Virus record (IMG/VR): IMGVR_UViG_3300031977_002878
Location: 1 to 29,673 of that record
Strand: one strand, 5' to 3'
DNA length: 29,673 nucleotides
From: a virus
How positions within the stretch are numbered: the stretch's first letter is position 1; every line of letters begins with the position of its first letter. Under the pieces are notes generated by a model, which was not told the origin of the DNA, did not search any database, and saw nothing but the letters and a program-made list of their open reading frames with translations. Shown here piece after piece: positions 12,464 through 19,946 of this stretch. The position numbers and the translations under genes were made by a program.

Positions 12464-13168
12464 ATGATGGAAGATAAAGCCCCGGTCGCTGAGGCCGAGA
12501 CGGAGACGGCGGGTATTGCCGACATTCTGGCGGATTCGCCGTCTCCTGTGGCCGAAAAGGTCGCGCCCGAGCCTGAAGGGGCCGCGCTCGCTGCGCAAGC
12601 GGAGGTCAAGCCGGAAGCGAAGCCCGAGGCTGAACAGCCGTTCTGGTATCGCAAACAGCTTGAGAAAGAAAGGAAGGCCCGGCAGGCCGCCGAACGCGAG
12701 GCCGAGCAGCTTCGCCAGCAGCGCCCCGAGCCGCAACTGCCGGACCCCCGGCAAGACCCGATGTCGTATTTTGAAGCGCGTCGGCTTGAAGACAAGGTTG
12801 AGCGGTCTGAGGACCGTTTCGTGGACAAGCACGGAGAACAGGAGTTCGAGGCCGTCAAAGAATGGCTTGCCACGCGTCCCGACATCGAGGCGTGGGCAGT
12901 CCAGCAGCGGCACCCCTGGGGCTCGGCCTTCCAGCAGTACCAGCGCGAAAAGCTGAGCGCCGAGATTGGCGAAGACCCGAATGCGTGGCGAGAGAAAGAG
13001 CGCGAACGCATTCGAGCCGAAGTGCAGGCGGAGTTCCAGTCGGCCCCGCCGATGGGGCGACCCGCGCCTACCATTCCCGCGCCCGCATCGGGCCAGCGTT
13101 CAGCCGCCCCGAGGGGTGGTGCTGGCTTTGCCGGGCCAACGCCGCTTGGGGACATCCTCCAGCGGTAA
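12464..13168 (+). CDS. Capsid scaffolding protein
   Basis: This encodes 234 residues (or 233 from the second ATG). The protein is acidic at the N terminus, with a long charged coiled coil (about 62-90, RKQLEKERKARQAAEREAEQ) and a helical middle. It ends in a Pro/Gly/Ala-rich tail. This composition and its place between portal and coat genes are typical of scaffolding proteins, which guide prohead assembly and then leave. Sequence similarity within the class is low, so the call rests on composition and order. Confidence 0.75.
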   Translation: MMEDKAPVAEAETETAGIADILADSPSPVAEKVAPEPEGAALAAQAEVKPEAKPEAEQPFWYRKQLEKERKARQAAEREAEQLRQQRPEPQLPDPRQDPMSYFEARRLEDKVERSEDRFVDKHGEQEFEAVKEWLATRPDIEAWAVQQRHPWGSAFQQYQREKLSAEIGEDPNAWREKERERIRAEVQAEFQSAPPMGRPAPTIPAPASGQRSAAPRGGAGFAGPTPLGDILQR

Positions 13169-13218
13169 GCCAACCACGCAGCGTCGGATGACGCCGCTAT
13201 CTCACAGAAAGAAACACA

Positions 13219-14322
13219 ATGGCCGACACCACCCCCGCGACCGGATTGGTCGTTCAGCAGTGGGAAGACAAGTTCTTCTCTGAGTATCTGCAAGACCTTC
13301 AGATCAAGTCCATGATGGGCACCGACGAAAACTCGGTGATTCAGGTGAAGGAAGACCTGTCCAAAAAGGATGGCGACTCCATCACCATCGCGCTGGTCAA
13401 TCGTCTGACCAATGCCGCCGTGACCGGCACCGCGACCCTTGAGGGCAACGAGGAAGCCCAAAAGTCGCGCTCCATGCGCATCTATGTCGACAAGCGCCGT
13501 AATGCGGTGCGCGTCGCTGAGATGAGCGAGCAGAAGTCCGCTATCGACCTCCGGCAGGCCGCCCGTGCGACCCTGAAGGATTGGGCGATGGAGGACACCC
13601 GCGATCTGGTCATCTCGGCCCTCGGTTCGATCAACGGCGTCTCGTTCACCGCCGCGACCGAGGCCCAGCGGGATGCCTGGCTGGTGGACAACGCCGACCG
13701 CGTTCTGTTCGGGGCGGCTTCGGCTGGCCTGACCGACGCCTCGGCTGACTTCGCCCTGCTGGACACCACGGCCGACCTGTTCAACGCCACCGCGCTTGAC
13801 GCGATGCTGCTGAAGGCCAAGACCGCCAGCCCGAAAATCCGCCCTGTGCGCGATCCGGGCAATGGCCGTCGTTACTACGTTGCCCTTGCCCATCCGGCTG
13901 CGTTCAAGAACCTGCGTGACAGCCTTGACACTGAGGTTCTGGCGCAAACGTCGGTTCAGGCCGAGGCGTCCAAGCTGTTCGAGGGTGGCGACATCCTGTG
14001 GAACGGCTGCATCGTCAAGGAGCAGGACAACATCCCGGTGTACCTGAACCTCGGCGCGTCGGCGACCACGGAGGTGACCCCGGTTTACCTGCTGGGGGCG
14101 CAGGCCGTGGCCGTTGCGTATGCCAAGCGCTGGCGTTCGCGCACGGAAGAGTTCGACTATGGCGACAAGCATGGCGTTGCCATTGACGGCATCTATGGCG
14201 TCCGCAAAATCCTGTTCGGGACGGGTTCGGGCGACACGGACGACCTGAAGGACCACGGCGTTGTGACTGGCTACTTCGCCACCACGGCTGCCGGAACCCA
14301 CACCGGCATCGCCGCTTCGTAA
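13219..14322 (+). CDS. Major capsid protein (DUF4043 / N4-gp56 type)
   Basis: This encodes 367 residues. It has KKDGDSITIALVNRLTNAAV and GTATLEGNEEAQKSRSMRIYVDKRRNAVRV, followed by a helix with IDLRQAARATLKDWAMEDTRD. This order (low-complexity start, 'LeGnEE', 'R.aV', 'dlR..Ar..L..W') is typical of the DUF4043/N4-gp56 major capsid family, an HK97-fold coat. GAAAGAAA lies before the ATG. A strong hairpin follows the gene (14329-14364), consistent with an abundant product. Confidence 0.85.
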   Translation: MADTTPATGLVVQQWEDKFFSEYLQDLQIKSMMGTDENSVIQVKEDLSKKDGDSITIALVNRLTNAAVTGTATLEGNEEAQKSRSMRIYVDKRRNAVRVAEMSEQKSAIDLRQAARATLKDWAMEDTRDLVISALGSINGVSFTAATEAQRDAWLVDNADRVLFGAASAGLTDASADFALLDTTADLFNATALDAMLLKAKTASPKIRPVRDPGNGRRYYVALAHPAAFKNLRDSLDTEVLAQTSVQAEASKLFEGGDILWNGCIVKEQDNIPVYLNLGASATTEVTPVYLLGAQAVAVAYAKRWRSRTEEFDYGDKHGVAIDGIYGVRKILFGTGSGDTDDLKDHGVVTGYFATTAAGTHTGIAAS

Positions 14323-14328
14323 GACTGG

Positions 14329-14364
14329 CGGGGCGGTCTCTAACGGGGCCGCCCCGATCCTTTT
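14329..14364 (+). terminator. Terminator-like hairpin after the coat gene
   Basis: CGGGGCGG (14329-14336) pairs with CCGCCCCG (14349-14356) and is followed by ATCCTTTT. The T-run is short, so it may be a partial terminator or protect the 3' end of the coat message. Confidence 0.6.
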
Positions 14365-14389
14365 CCCCTGACACGAAAGGAGCGCGCTG

Positions 14390-14860
14390 ATGGCGGCTCA
14401 GACCTTTACTGCGGATCGGGCCGCGACCACGCTCCCGGTGTTCAAGAACCTCGGCGCTGGCAACGTCTCGGTTGCTTACGGCAGCTATACGCTGGCGGAG
14501 GTTCCCGAGGTGGGCGACATCTGGCAACTGTGCCGCATCCCGTCCGGCGCGGTTGTTCTCGGTGGCTATTTCGCCGCCTCTGACATCGACTCTGGCGTTG
14601 AAACGCTGGACATCGACCTCGGCTGGGCCGCGAACGGCGGCGAGGCTGCGGACCCGGACGGCTTCGCCAACATGGGTGTGATTTCCGGCGACACCGTTGT
14701 GGATGTCGCCAACGGCGTGGTTGCCAATATGCGCCACCTCGCTTTCACGACCCCGCCGACCTTCACCAAGGAAACGACGGTTCAAGCGCAATGCGTGGCG
14801 GTCGCCAACGCGGGCGGCACCGGCACGATTTCCTGCGCCATCTACTACGTCAACCCCTGA
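14390..14860 (+). CDS. Probable head decoration or minor structural protein
   Basis: This encodes 156 residues, almost all predicted beta strand, rich in Gly, Ala, Val and Thr, with no charged clusters. AAGGAG lies 8 bases before ATG 14390. It follows the coat gene directly and is bracketed by two strong hairpins, so it is probably expressed separately and in quantity, as decoration proteins are. No family motif is recognised. Other head or neck roles are possible. Confidence 0.65.
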   Translation: MAAQTFTADRAATTLPVFKNLGAGNVSVAYGSYTLAEVPEVGDIWQLCRIPSGAVVLGGYFAASDIDSGVETLDIDLGWAANGGEAADPDGFANMGVISGDTVVDVANGVVANMRHLAFTTPPTFTKETTVQAQCVAVANAGGTGTISCAIYYVNP

Positions 14861-14866
14861 CCGGAT

Positions 14867-14898
14867 GGGGCGGGTTTCGGCCCGCCCTGTTTGTCTTC
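14867..14898 (+). terminator. Intrinsic terminator after the 14390 gene
   Basis: GGGCGGG (14868-14874) pairs perfectly with CCCGCCC (14881-14887) around TTTCGG, followed by TGTTTGTCTT. The stem and moderate T-tract fit a rho-independent terminator of partial efficiency, since the next genes probably need read-through. Confidence 0.65.
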
Positions 14899-14917
14899 CC
14901 AACCTTCGAGGTGACCG

Positions 14918-15235
14918 ATGACACGCACGGAAGCCATCCGGCAGGTGCTGGAGAATCTGCGGGTTATCGACGCTCAGGCCAATCCCGCCGCCGAGGACGC
15001 GAACGTGGTGGGCAAGCGACTGGATCAGGCCCGCGCCTTCCTGACCGAGCGCGGTCTGTGCTGGTGGACGGCGGACGCCATCCCGGACGCTGTTTCGTCG
15101 GCCTTTTGCGCCTTCGTGGCCGAGCGGACGGGTGACGTGTTCAACAAGCCCTATACCGCCCCTGGAGCCATCAAGGACATCGCATCGGTCAAGTCCGGCG
15201 AGGACCGCGAGGCTGTCCGGGCTGAGTATTTCTAA
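14918..15235 (+). CDS. Head-tail connector, gp4-like by position
   Basis: This encodes 105 residues, mainly helical: a long helix with EAIRQVLENLRVIDAQANPAAED and a second with LDQARAFLTERG, ending in a basic/acidic tail. The helical plan and place between coat and gp10-like genes match P22 gp4-type tail accessory proteins, which plug onto the portal. P22 gp4 is longer (166 residues) and sequence similarity is not obvious. GAGGTGA lies just upstream of the start. Confidence 0.6.
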   Translation: MTRTEAIRQVLENLRVIDAQANPAAEDANVVGKRLDQARAFLTERGLCWWTADAIPDAVSSAFCAFVAERTGDVFNKPYTAPGAIKDIASVKSGEDREAVRAEYF

Positions 15236-16573
15236 GTGAGGCGCTTGCTTCAGCTTGGGGTTCAGTCGGGTGAGGCGTCATCGCCCCCGGTTAGCTCCGA
15301 ACGGCTGATCAACGGCTACCTTGAGAGCGTTCCGAACGGGCGTTCGCCGGTTGCCATATACGGCACGCCGGGCCTTATCGAGTTCGCGGCCACAACGGCC
15401 ATCAGGGGGTTGTTGGAGAGCAAAGAGCGGCTGTACGCGGTCACGGCGACCCAACTGGTCGAGATTGGCTCCAACGGCACGCCAACGGCGCTGGGCACCA
15501 TTCCGGCGGGTGCCGTTGATATGGCGTCTGACGGCACGAATGTCGTGGTTGTCGTGGGCGGCGCAATCTATGTCTGGAACGGATCGACCTTGGCCGAGGT
15601 GACGGACCCGGATGCCCCGGACGCATCGTCGGTCGAGTGGCTGAACGGCTTTTTCATCTTCACCGAAACCGACACGCAGCAGTTCTTCATTTCACCGATG
15701 AATGCTCCCGGCGGGGATTATGACGCGCTGGATTTCGACTCTTCGGACGTGATGCCGGACGATCTGGTCGCCATTCGGCGCAATGGCCGGACGCTGTTGA
15801 TGTTCGGGCGGCAGTCGGTCGAGTTCTGGTACTATTCCGGCGACCCGGTGTTTCCGATCCAGCGCTTTCAGGATGACCCGTTGGAGGTGGGGCTGGCTGG
15901 TGTTCGGGCGGCGTCGTCAACCAATGAGGCGGTGTTCTGGCTGGCGTCTGACAAGACGGTTCGTCGGCTGGATGGCCGGACGGCGGCGCGGGTCAGCACG
16001 TTTGCTATCGAAAAGGAGATTGCGGGCTGGTCTGACGTATCGCTCACGGTTGCGTCGTCGCACGTTTACGAGGGGCACCTGTTCGTCGTGTTCCGCAACC
16101 CGGACGGCTGCGTGGTTTGGGATCAGGCTACAAGCCTGTGGCACGAGCGCCAGTCCTATGGGGCCGGGACGTGGCAGGTCGGGCCTTACGCCTATGCGTT
16201 CGGCAAGCACCTGTTCGGCGGCGCGGGGGTGTTCGAGCTCGGCGGCTATGATGAGGACGGCCAGCCCCTGCCGTTCGAGATGATCACCCCTTGGCTGGAT
16301 AATCAGGGCGAGCGGTTCTCGCTCAATGAGGTTGAGTTGCGCATGGAGGCGGGCGCTGGCGGGCCTGTGCTCGATCCGAAGGTGACCCTCTCGCGCACCG
16401 AGGACGGCGAGGAGTGGACCACCCCGGTAATCCGCTCGTTCGGCAAACAGGGTGAGCGGTTCCGCCGCGTGACGTTCTCCCGGCAGGGCATGAGCCGTGG
16501 GTGCGCCTTGAGGGTGCGGATTACGGATGCGGTGAAGCGGGTGATTTACGCCGCCTATGCGGACGTTGATTGA
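15236..16573 (+). CDS. Tail hub / DNA stabilisation protein, P22 gp10-like
   Basis: This encodes 445 residues from GTG 15236, directly after the preceding TAA. The N terminus (SSERLINGYLESVPNGRSPVAIYGTPGL cut to: ERLINGYLE, then AIYGTPGL) and the repeated beta-propeller-like blades match P22 gp10-type 'phage stabilisation' proteins. These form the hub below the portal that closes the DNA channel. Length is near that of P22 gp10 (472). The gene order portal, scaffold, coat, connector, hub matches P22. Confidence 0.85.
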   Translation: MRRLLQLGVQSGEASSPPVSSERLINGYLESVPNGRSPVAIYGTPGLIEFAATTAIRGLLESKERLYAVTATQLVEIGSNGTPTALGTIPAGAVDMASDGTNVVVVVGGAIYVWNGSTLAEVTDPDAPDASSVEWLNGFFIFTETDTQQFFISPMNAPGGDYDALDFDSSDVMPDDLVAIRRNGRTLLMFGRQSVEFWYYSGDPVFPIQRFQDDPLEVGLAGVRAASSTNEAVFWLASDKTVRRLDGRTAARVSTFAIEKEIAGWSDVSLTVASSHVYEGHLFVVFRNPDGCVVWDQATSLWHERQSYGAGTWQVGPYAYAFGKHLFGGAGVFELGGYDEDGQPLPFEMITPWLDNQGERFSLNEVELRMEAGAGGPVLDPKVTLSRTEDGEEWTTPVIRSFGKQGERFRRVTFSRQGMSRGCALRVRITDAVKRVIYAAYADVD

Positions 16574-17394
16574 TGGCGATTCCGAAGCTTTCAGCCCGCA
16601 ACCCGATTGCCACGCCGGGCGGCGCTCCGACCAGTCAGTTCTTGCAATTCATGGAGTCGGTCAGGGTTGATCAAACCGCCACGGACGCCCGGCAGGACGC
16701 GGTTGATATTGAACTGGCGGCGATCAATGCGGCACAGGACGTTATCATTTCTGACCTCGCCGACGTGGTGGCCGCTCAGGCGGTGATCGTGTCCGATCTG
16801 GCGGTTGAGGTTGACCGGCTGACCAACGTGCTGAACGGCACGACCAGCTTCACCGGCCTGAACGTCGGCGGGACGAATGTGAAGCCGTTTCTGGACAAGA
16901 CGGACGGGTCGAAGATCACGAGTTCGACGGCGCTGGATTCCTCGACGGTGGTGACGGCGACGGTTGCCCAGGGCGACATTGTGAACTCGACCACGGCGTT
17001 CACGGCGGGCAATGTGACGTGGAGCGAGGAAGCTGACAGCGCCAAGACGGCGCAGACGGTTTCCGGTGTGGTGGTTGAGCGCGGGTCGGTGCTGATTTCG
17101 TTCGACCTGTTCACGCAGTTCACCAACTGCCCATCCTCGAACAACAGCACGTTGAGGCTTTATCGCGGCGGGACGGAACTGACCAACGCGCAGCAGATTC
17201 AGGCGGCCATTTCGCACGGGTCCGGGGTCCACAGGATTGTGCAGCGATGGTCGATTGTGAACTTCCCCGACAGTCCGGGGGCCGGGACTCATGAGTATTC
17301 CGTGACGTTCCAGCCGGGCTATGCGGCGACGACATTTAATGGTGGGGGGAGCATGTCGGGCCGCTCCCTGACCGTCATTGTGGTTGAGGCATAG
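16573..17394 (+). CDS. Tail protein with coiled coil and beta domain
   Basis: This encodes 273 residues from ATG 16573, which shares a base with the previous stop (TGATG). Residues about 30-90 form a heptad-like coiled coil (VDIELAAINAAQDVIISDLADVV), suggesting a trimer. The C-terminal two-thirds is beta-rich with Thr/Ser/Val-rich strands, like a jelly roll or fibre tip. In P22 the needle (gp26) lies near this place, and this could be a needle or fibre. No family signature is recognised. Confidence 0.6.
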   Translation: MAIPKLSARNPIATPGGAPTSQFLQFMESVRVDQTATDARQDAVDIELAAINAAQDVIISDLADVVAAQAVIVSDLAVEVDRLTNVLNGTTSFTGLNVGGTNVKPFLDKTDGSKITSSTALDSSTVVTATVAQGDIVNSTTAFTAGNVTWSEEADSAKTAQTVSGVVVERGSVLISFDLFTQFTNCPSSNNSTLRLYRGGTELTNAQQIQAAISHGSGVHRIVQRWSIVNFPDSPGAGTHEYSVTFQPGYAATTFNGGGSMSGRSLTVIVVEA

Positions 17395-17402
17395 GAGTGG
17401 TC

Positions 17403-17606
17403 ATGCAGTACGCGGTTCACGCCCCGGACGGCCAGATTTTGCGGATCGTTCGGATGACGTTCCGGGCTGACGTTGAGTATGCGGCGCGGATGGAGCGGGC
17501 GTCGGTGCAGGCCGGTGACGGCGAAGCGGTGGTGGAGTTGCCGGAGGACTTTCAGGGCAACGACCTGACGCACCGGATAGAAAACGGTGCGGCGGTGGCG
17601 ATATGA
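17403..17606 (+). CDS. Small hypothetical protein after tail gene
   Basis: This encodes 67 residues from ATG 17403, with AGGAG 5 bases upstream; GTG 17397 in the same frame overlaps the ribosome site and is less likely. It starts with strands (QYAVHAPDGQILRIVRM) and has a central acidic segment. Such short proteins sit near fibre genes in many phages, with unknown roles. Its TGA overlaps the tiny frame at 17603. Confidence 0.65.
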   Translation: MQYAVHAPDGQILRIVRMTFRADVEYAARMERASVQAGDGEAVVELPEDFQGNDLTHRIENGAAVAI

Positions 17607-17650
17607 TCAAACAGGCAGATCAGTCCGACATCGCGGCAGTGGCGGTGTGA
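17603..17650 (+). CDS. 15-residue coupling ORF
   Basis: ATG 17603 overlaps the preceding TGA (ATGA) and its own TGA 17648-17650 overlaps the next GTG (GTGA). The peptide MIKQADQSDIAAVAV resembles the opening of an acetyltransferase, then stops. It may be only a bridge for reinitiation, or a remnant of the next gene's start. Confidence 0.3.
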   Translation: MIKQADQSDIAAVAV

Positions 17651-18102
17651 TTAGCCGCGACGTAGATTTCTGGGATCGAGTTGCCACGCATCCGCTGGTC
17701 TCGCCGCATATTTTTATGGGTAAGGCCCCGCAAACTCTGGCCCCGCTGGTCACAAACCCGAAGGCCCGACCCTACGCCTCGGAGAATGGCGGGGTCATCT
17801 TTCTGCCGGTGGATGCGCTCGGCTTTGTAGTCGAGATGCACACGCTTTACGCGCCCGAGGGCTGGGGCCGGGAGGTCGCGCTGAACGGCAAACGCTTTGT
17901 TGATGACGTGCTGAAAACGGCATCGCTGATCATCACCCACGAACAAGAGAGCCATTGGCGCTCACGTCCGCCCCGGTCCCACGGTTGGGCTTCGGCGGGC
18001 GACTTCATCGACGCAGGACTGTCAGCCCGCTTGCGGCTCTGGACCCTGACCCGAGAGGCTTGGGTTGCCTCGCCAGTAGGACGGAAAATGCAATGCCAAT
18101 AG
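17647..18102 (+). CDS. GNAT-like / DUF2824-like phage protein
   Basis: This encodes 151 residues from GTG 17647. The segment DVDFWDRVATHPLVSPHI at the start, VVEMHTLYAPEGWGREVALNG (about 60-80) and a later SHGWASAGDF with a strand RLRLWTLTREAW resemble GNAT-fold proteins annotated in phages as DUF2824 or head/tail assembly. The usual acetyl-CoA loop is only loosely kept, so it may be structural. It lies between tail and ejection genes. No ribosome site is visible; translation depends on the overlap upstream. Confidence 0.6.
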   Translation: MISRDVDFWDRVATHPLVSPHIFMGKAPQTLAPLVTNPKARPYASENGGVIFLPVDALGFVVEMHTLYAPEGWGREVALNGKRFVDDVLKTASLIITHEQESHWRSRPPRSHGWASAGDFIDAGLSARLRLWTLTREAWVASPVGRKMQCQ

Positions 18103-18956
18103 CCATCCCCCTTGCCATCGCGGGCGGCACCATCGCCGCCGGGGCTATGTCGGCCAGCGCCTCGCGTTCGGCGGCCAGCACTCAGGCGCAAGCGTCAGAC
18201 CGTGCCGCCGATCTTCAGAACCAGCAGTTCCAGCAGCTTCTTGCCTTGCAGATGCCGGGCTATGGCCGGGCCGAAAGCGCATCGAACCTGTACATGCAGG
18301 CGTTGGGCATTCCGAATACGGGCGCGCAGGCACCGCAGCCCGGGACGCCAAGCCAACCCCAGACCCCAAATCTCAGCTATGGCGGCACGGGTGGTATATT
18401 CCCCATGACGGGCGGTCAGGCCGGCGGCGGGCAGGCGCAATATTCGATGATGCAGGCGGATAGCGCGGGTTCCCCGCAATACGCCGTCAACGAGGGCGGG
18501 CCGCAGGTTCTGCCGGGCGTTCCCGGCCAGCCCACCGCCCCGACCGGAACTGGTATCGCAGGGGGCCAGCAGGGCGTTTACGACATGGTGTCGCAGACCC
18601 CCGGCTATCAGGCGCAGCTTGATCAGGGGTTGAAGGCCATTGACCGCGCCTCACCAATGACCGGCGGGATGTATTCGGGGCGGCGCATGAAGGCGCTGAA
18701 CGACTACGGGCAAAACACCTTCGGCAGCTACTATGACAACTGGCTGAACCGGGTCGGTGGCATGGCGGGCCAGTCAACCCAGATCGCCAACAACATCGGC
18801 CAGGCCGGGATGCAGAACGCCAACAACGTCGGCAACCTGATGATGACCGGGGCCAACGCTCGGGCTCAGGGCCAGACCAATAGCGCCAATGCATGGACAA
18901 GCGCCATCGGAACGGGCGTCGGGATGTATGGCGGCTCTCAGGGGTGGTTCGGATGA
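18093..18956 (+). CDS. Ejection (DNA transfer) protein, gp7-like
   Basis: This encodes 287 residues from ATG 18093; a longer frame to 17955 overlaps the previous gene and reads poorly. The start PIAIPLAIAGGTIAAGAMSA is hydrophobic, then a Gln/Ala-rich helix (ASDRAADLQNQQFQQLLALQ), a Gly/Pro/Gln-rich middle and an Asn/Gly-rich end. This layout is common to P22-type virion proteins that leave the capsid with DNA. In P22 the three ejection genes (7, 20, 16) stand in this order before the tailspike. Confidence 0.65.
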   Translation: MPIAIPLAIAGGTIAAGAMSASASRSAASTQAQASDRAADLQNQQFQQLLALQMPGYGRAESASNLYMQALGIPNTGAQAPQPGTPSQPQTPNLSYGGTGGIFPMTGGQAGGGQAQYSMMQADSAGSPQYAVNEGGPQVLPGVPGQPTAPTGTGIAGGQQGVYDMVSQTPGYQAQLDQGLKAIDRASPMTGGMYSGRRMKALNDYGQNTFGSYYDNWLNRVGGMAGQSTQIANNIGQAGMQNANNVGNLMMTGANARAQGQTNSANAWTSAIGTGVGMYGGSQGWFG

Positions 18957-19942
18957 GTTCGCCGTTTGACGGGTTCCAGAACGGATTGATGACCGGCGCT
19001 CAACTCGGGCGCGGGGCCTATCAGGCGGGCCAACGCCGGGCCGTGGGCGGGCTTATGGCGTCCGGTGACTACGCGGGTGCGCGAGACGCGGCCTATGGTC
19101 AGGGTGACATCTCGACGGGTGCCGCCATAGACGGGCGCGTTCAGCAGCAGGCCGCACAAGCCCGCAATGTCGAGATGGGCGGAATGATCCAGTCTGGTGA
19201 TTACGAGGGCGCTCAGGGAGTCGCGGCTGGCGCTGGCGACCTGCAAGGCATGGCGCAGGTTCAGGCGTGGGCATCGCGGGCCAGTGAGCAGGAAAAGGAG
19301 GCTACAGCCGAGGCCCTTGGCCGCTTGGCGTCTGTCGCGCAATCCCTTCAGTCCCTTCCCCCGGAACAGCGGTTCGCGCGGGCGCAGGAGTTGGCCCCGC
19401 AGTTCGGCATTGACCCGGCCCAGATCACCCCGGAGAGCCTGTCAGACGAAGGGATTCAGGGTCTGGTGGCGCAGGCCATCGGACTGAAGGACTTCCTGTC
19501 GTATCAGCAGCGCGAACGGGATGCGACGCGCCCGATCATGACGCCATACGGGATCATGCTTCCCCCCGGTGCCCCCGCCCCGAATATGGGGCCACAATCG
19601 TTCGACGCCCTGCCGCAGGGCTGGACCCCTACCCCGCGCCCTGATCAGCCCGCTCGGGGCCAGCCTGAGCGGGCACAACAATCCTCGGTTTCGTTCGGCT
19701 CGACGGACGAGGCGCGACGGGCCATCGCCCAGATCGTCCCCGGTGTGACCTTCACCAGTGGTGAGCGGAGCGCGGCGGAGAACCGTCGCGTTGGCGGTGT
19801 TCCGACATCAAACCACCTTCGCGCTCGGGCGTGGGATTTGGTCCCACCCCAAGGCATGAGCATGGCGCAGCTTCATCAGACGATGCGAGCCCAAGGCTTC
19901 CGCGCCCTCAATGAGGGCGACCACATTCACGTTTCATGGTGA
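18953..19942 (+). CDS. Ejection protein with C-terminal M15-type peptidase domain
   Basis: This encodes 329 residues from ATG 18953, overlapping the previous stop by 4 bases. The N-terminal part has two repeats with GDYAGA (38-43) and GDYEGA (82-87) in Ala/Gly/Gln-rich helical sequence. The C-terminal 80 residues resemble an M15 D-Ala-D-Ala/L-Ala-D-Glu peptidase: SNHLRARAWDLV (286-297) with His288 and Asp295, and HIH (324-326) with His326 as the third zinc ligand. It probably loosens peptidoglycan during DNA entry. The domain call rests on motif spacing. Confidence 0.75.
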   Translation: MSSPFDGFQNGLMTGAQLGRGAYQAGQRRAVGGLMASGDYAGARDAAYGQGDISTGAAIDGRVQQQAAQARNVEMGGMIQSGDYEGAQGVAAGAGDLQGMAQVQAWASRASEQEKEATAEALGRLASVAQSLQSLPPEQRFARAQELAPQFGIDPAQITPESLSDEGIQGLVAQAIGLKDFLSYQQRERDATRPIMTPYGIMLPPGAPAPNMGPQSFDALPQGWTPTPRPDQPARGQPERAQQSSVSFGSTDEARRAIAQIVPGVTFTSGERSAAENRRVGGVPTSNHLRARAWDLVPPQGMSMAQLHQTMRAQGFRALNEGDHIHVSW

Positions 19943-19946
19943 CCTG

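Noticed and set aside
12322-14301. Very long minus-strand open frame opposite scaffold and coat genes
   Set aside because: High-GC genes often leave an open antisense frame. The composition (Arg/Gly/His/Ser-rich) is low quality and the plus strand has recognised products.
17955-18092. N-terminal extension of the gp7-like ejection protein
   Set aside because: It lies inside the preceding gene and reads as low-quality sequence; the start at 18093 begins a typical hydrophobic/Ala-rich N terminus.
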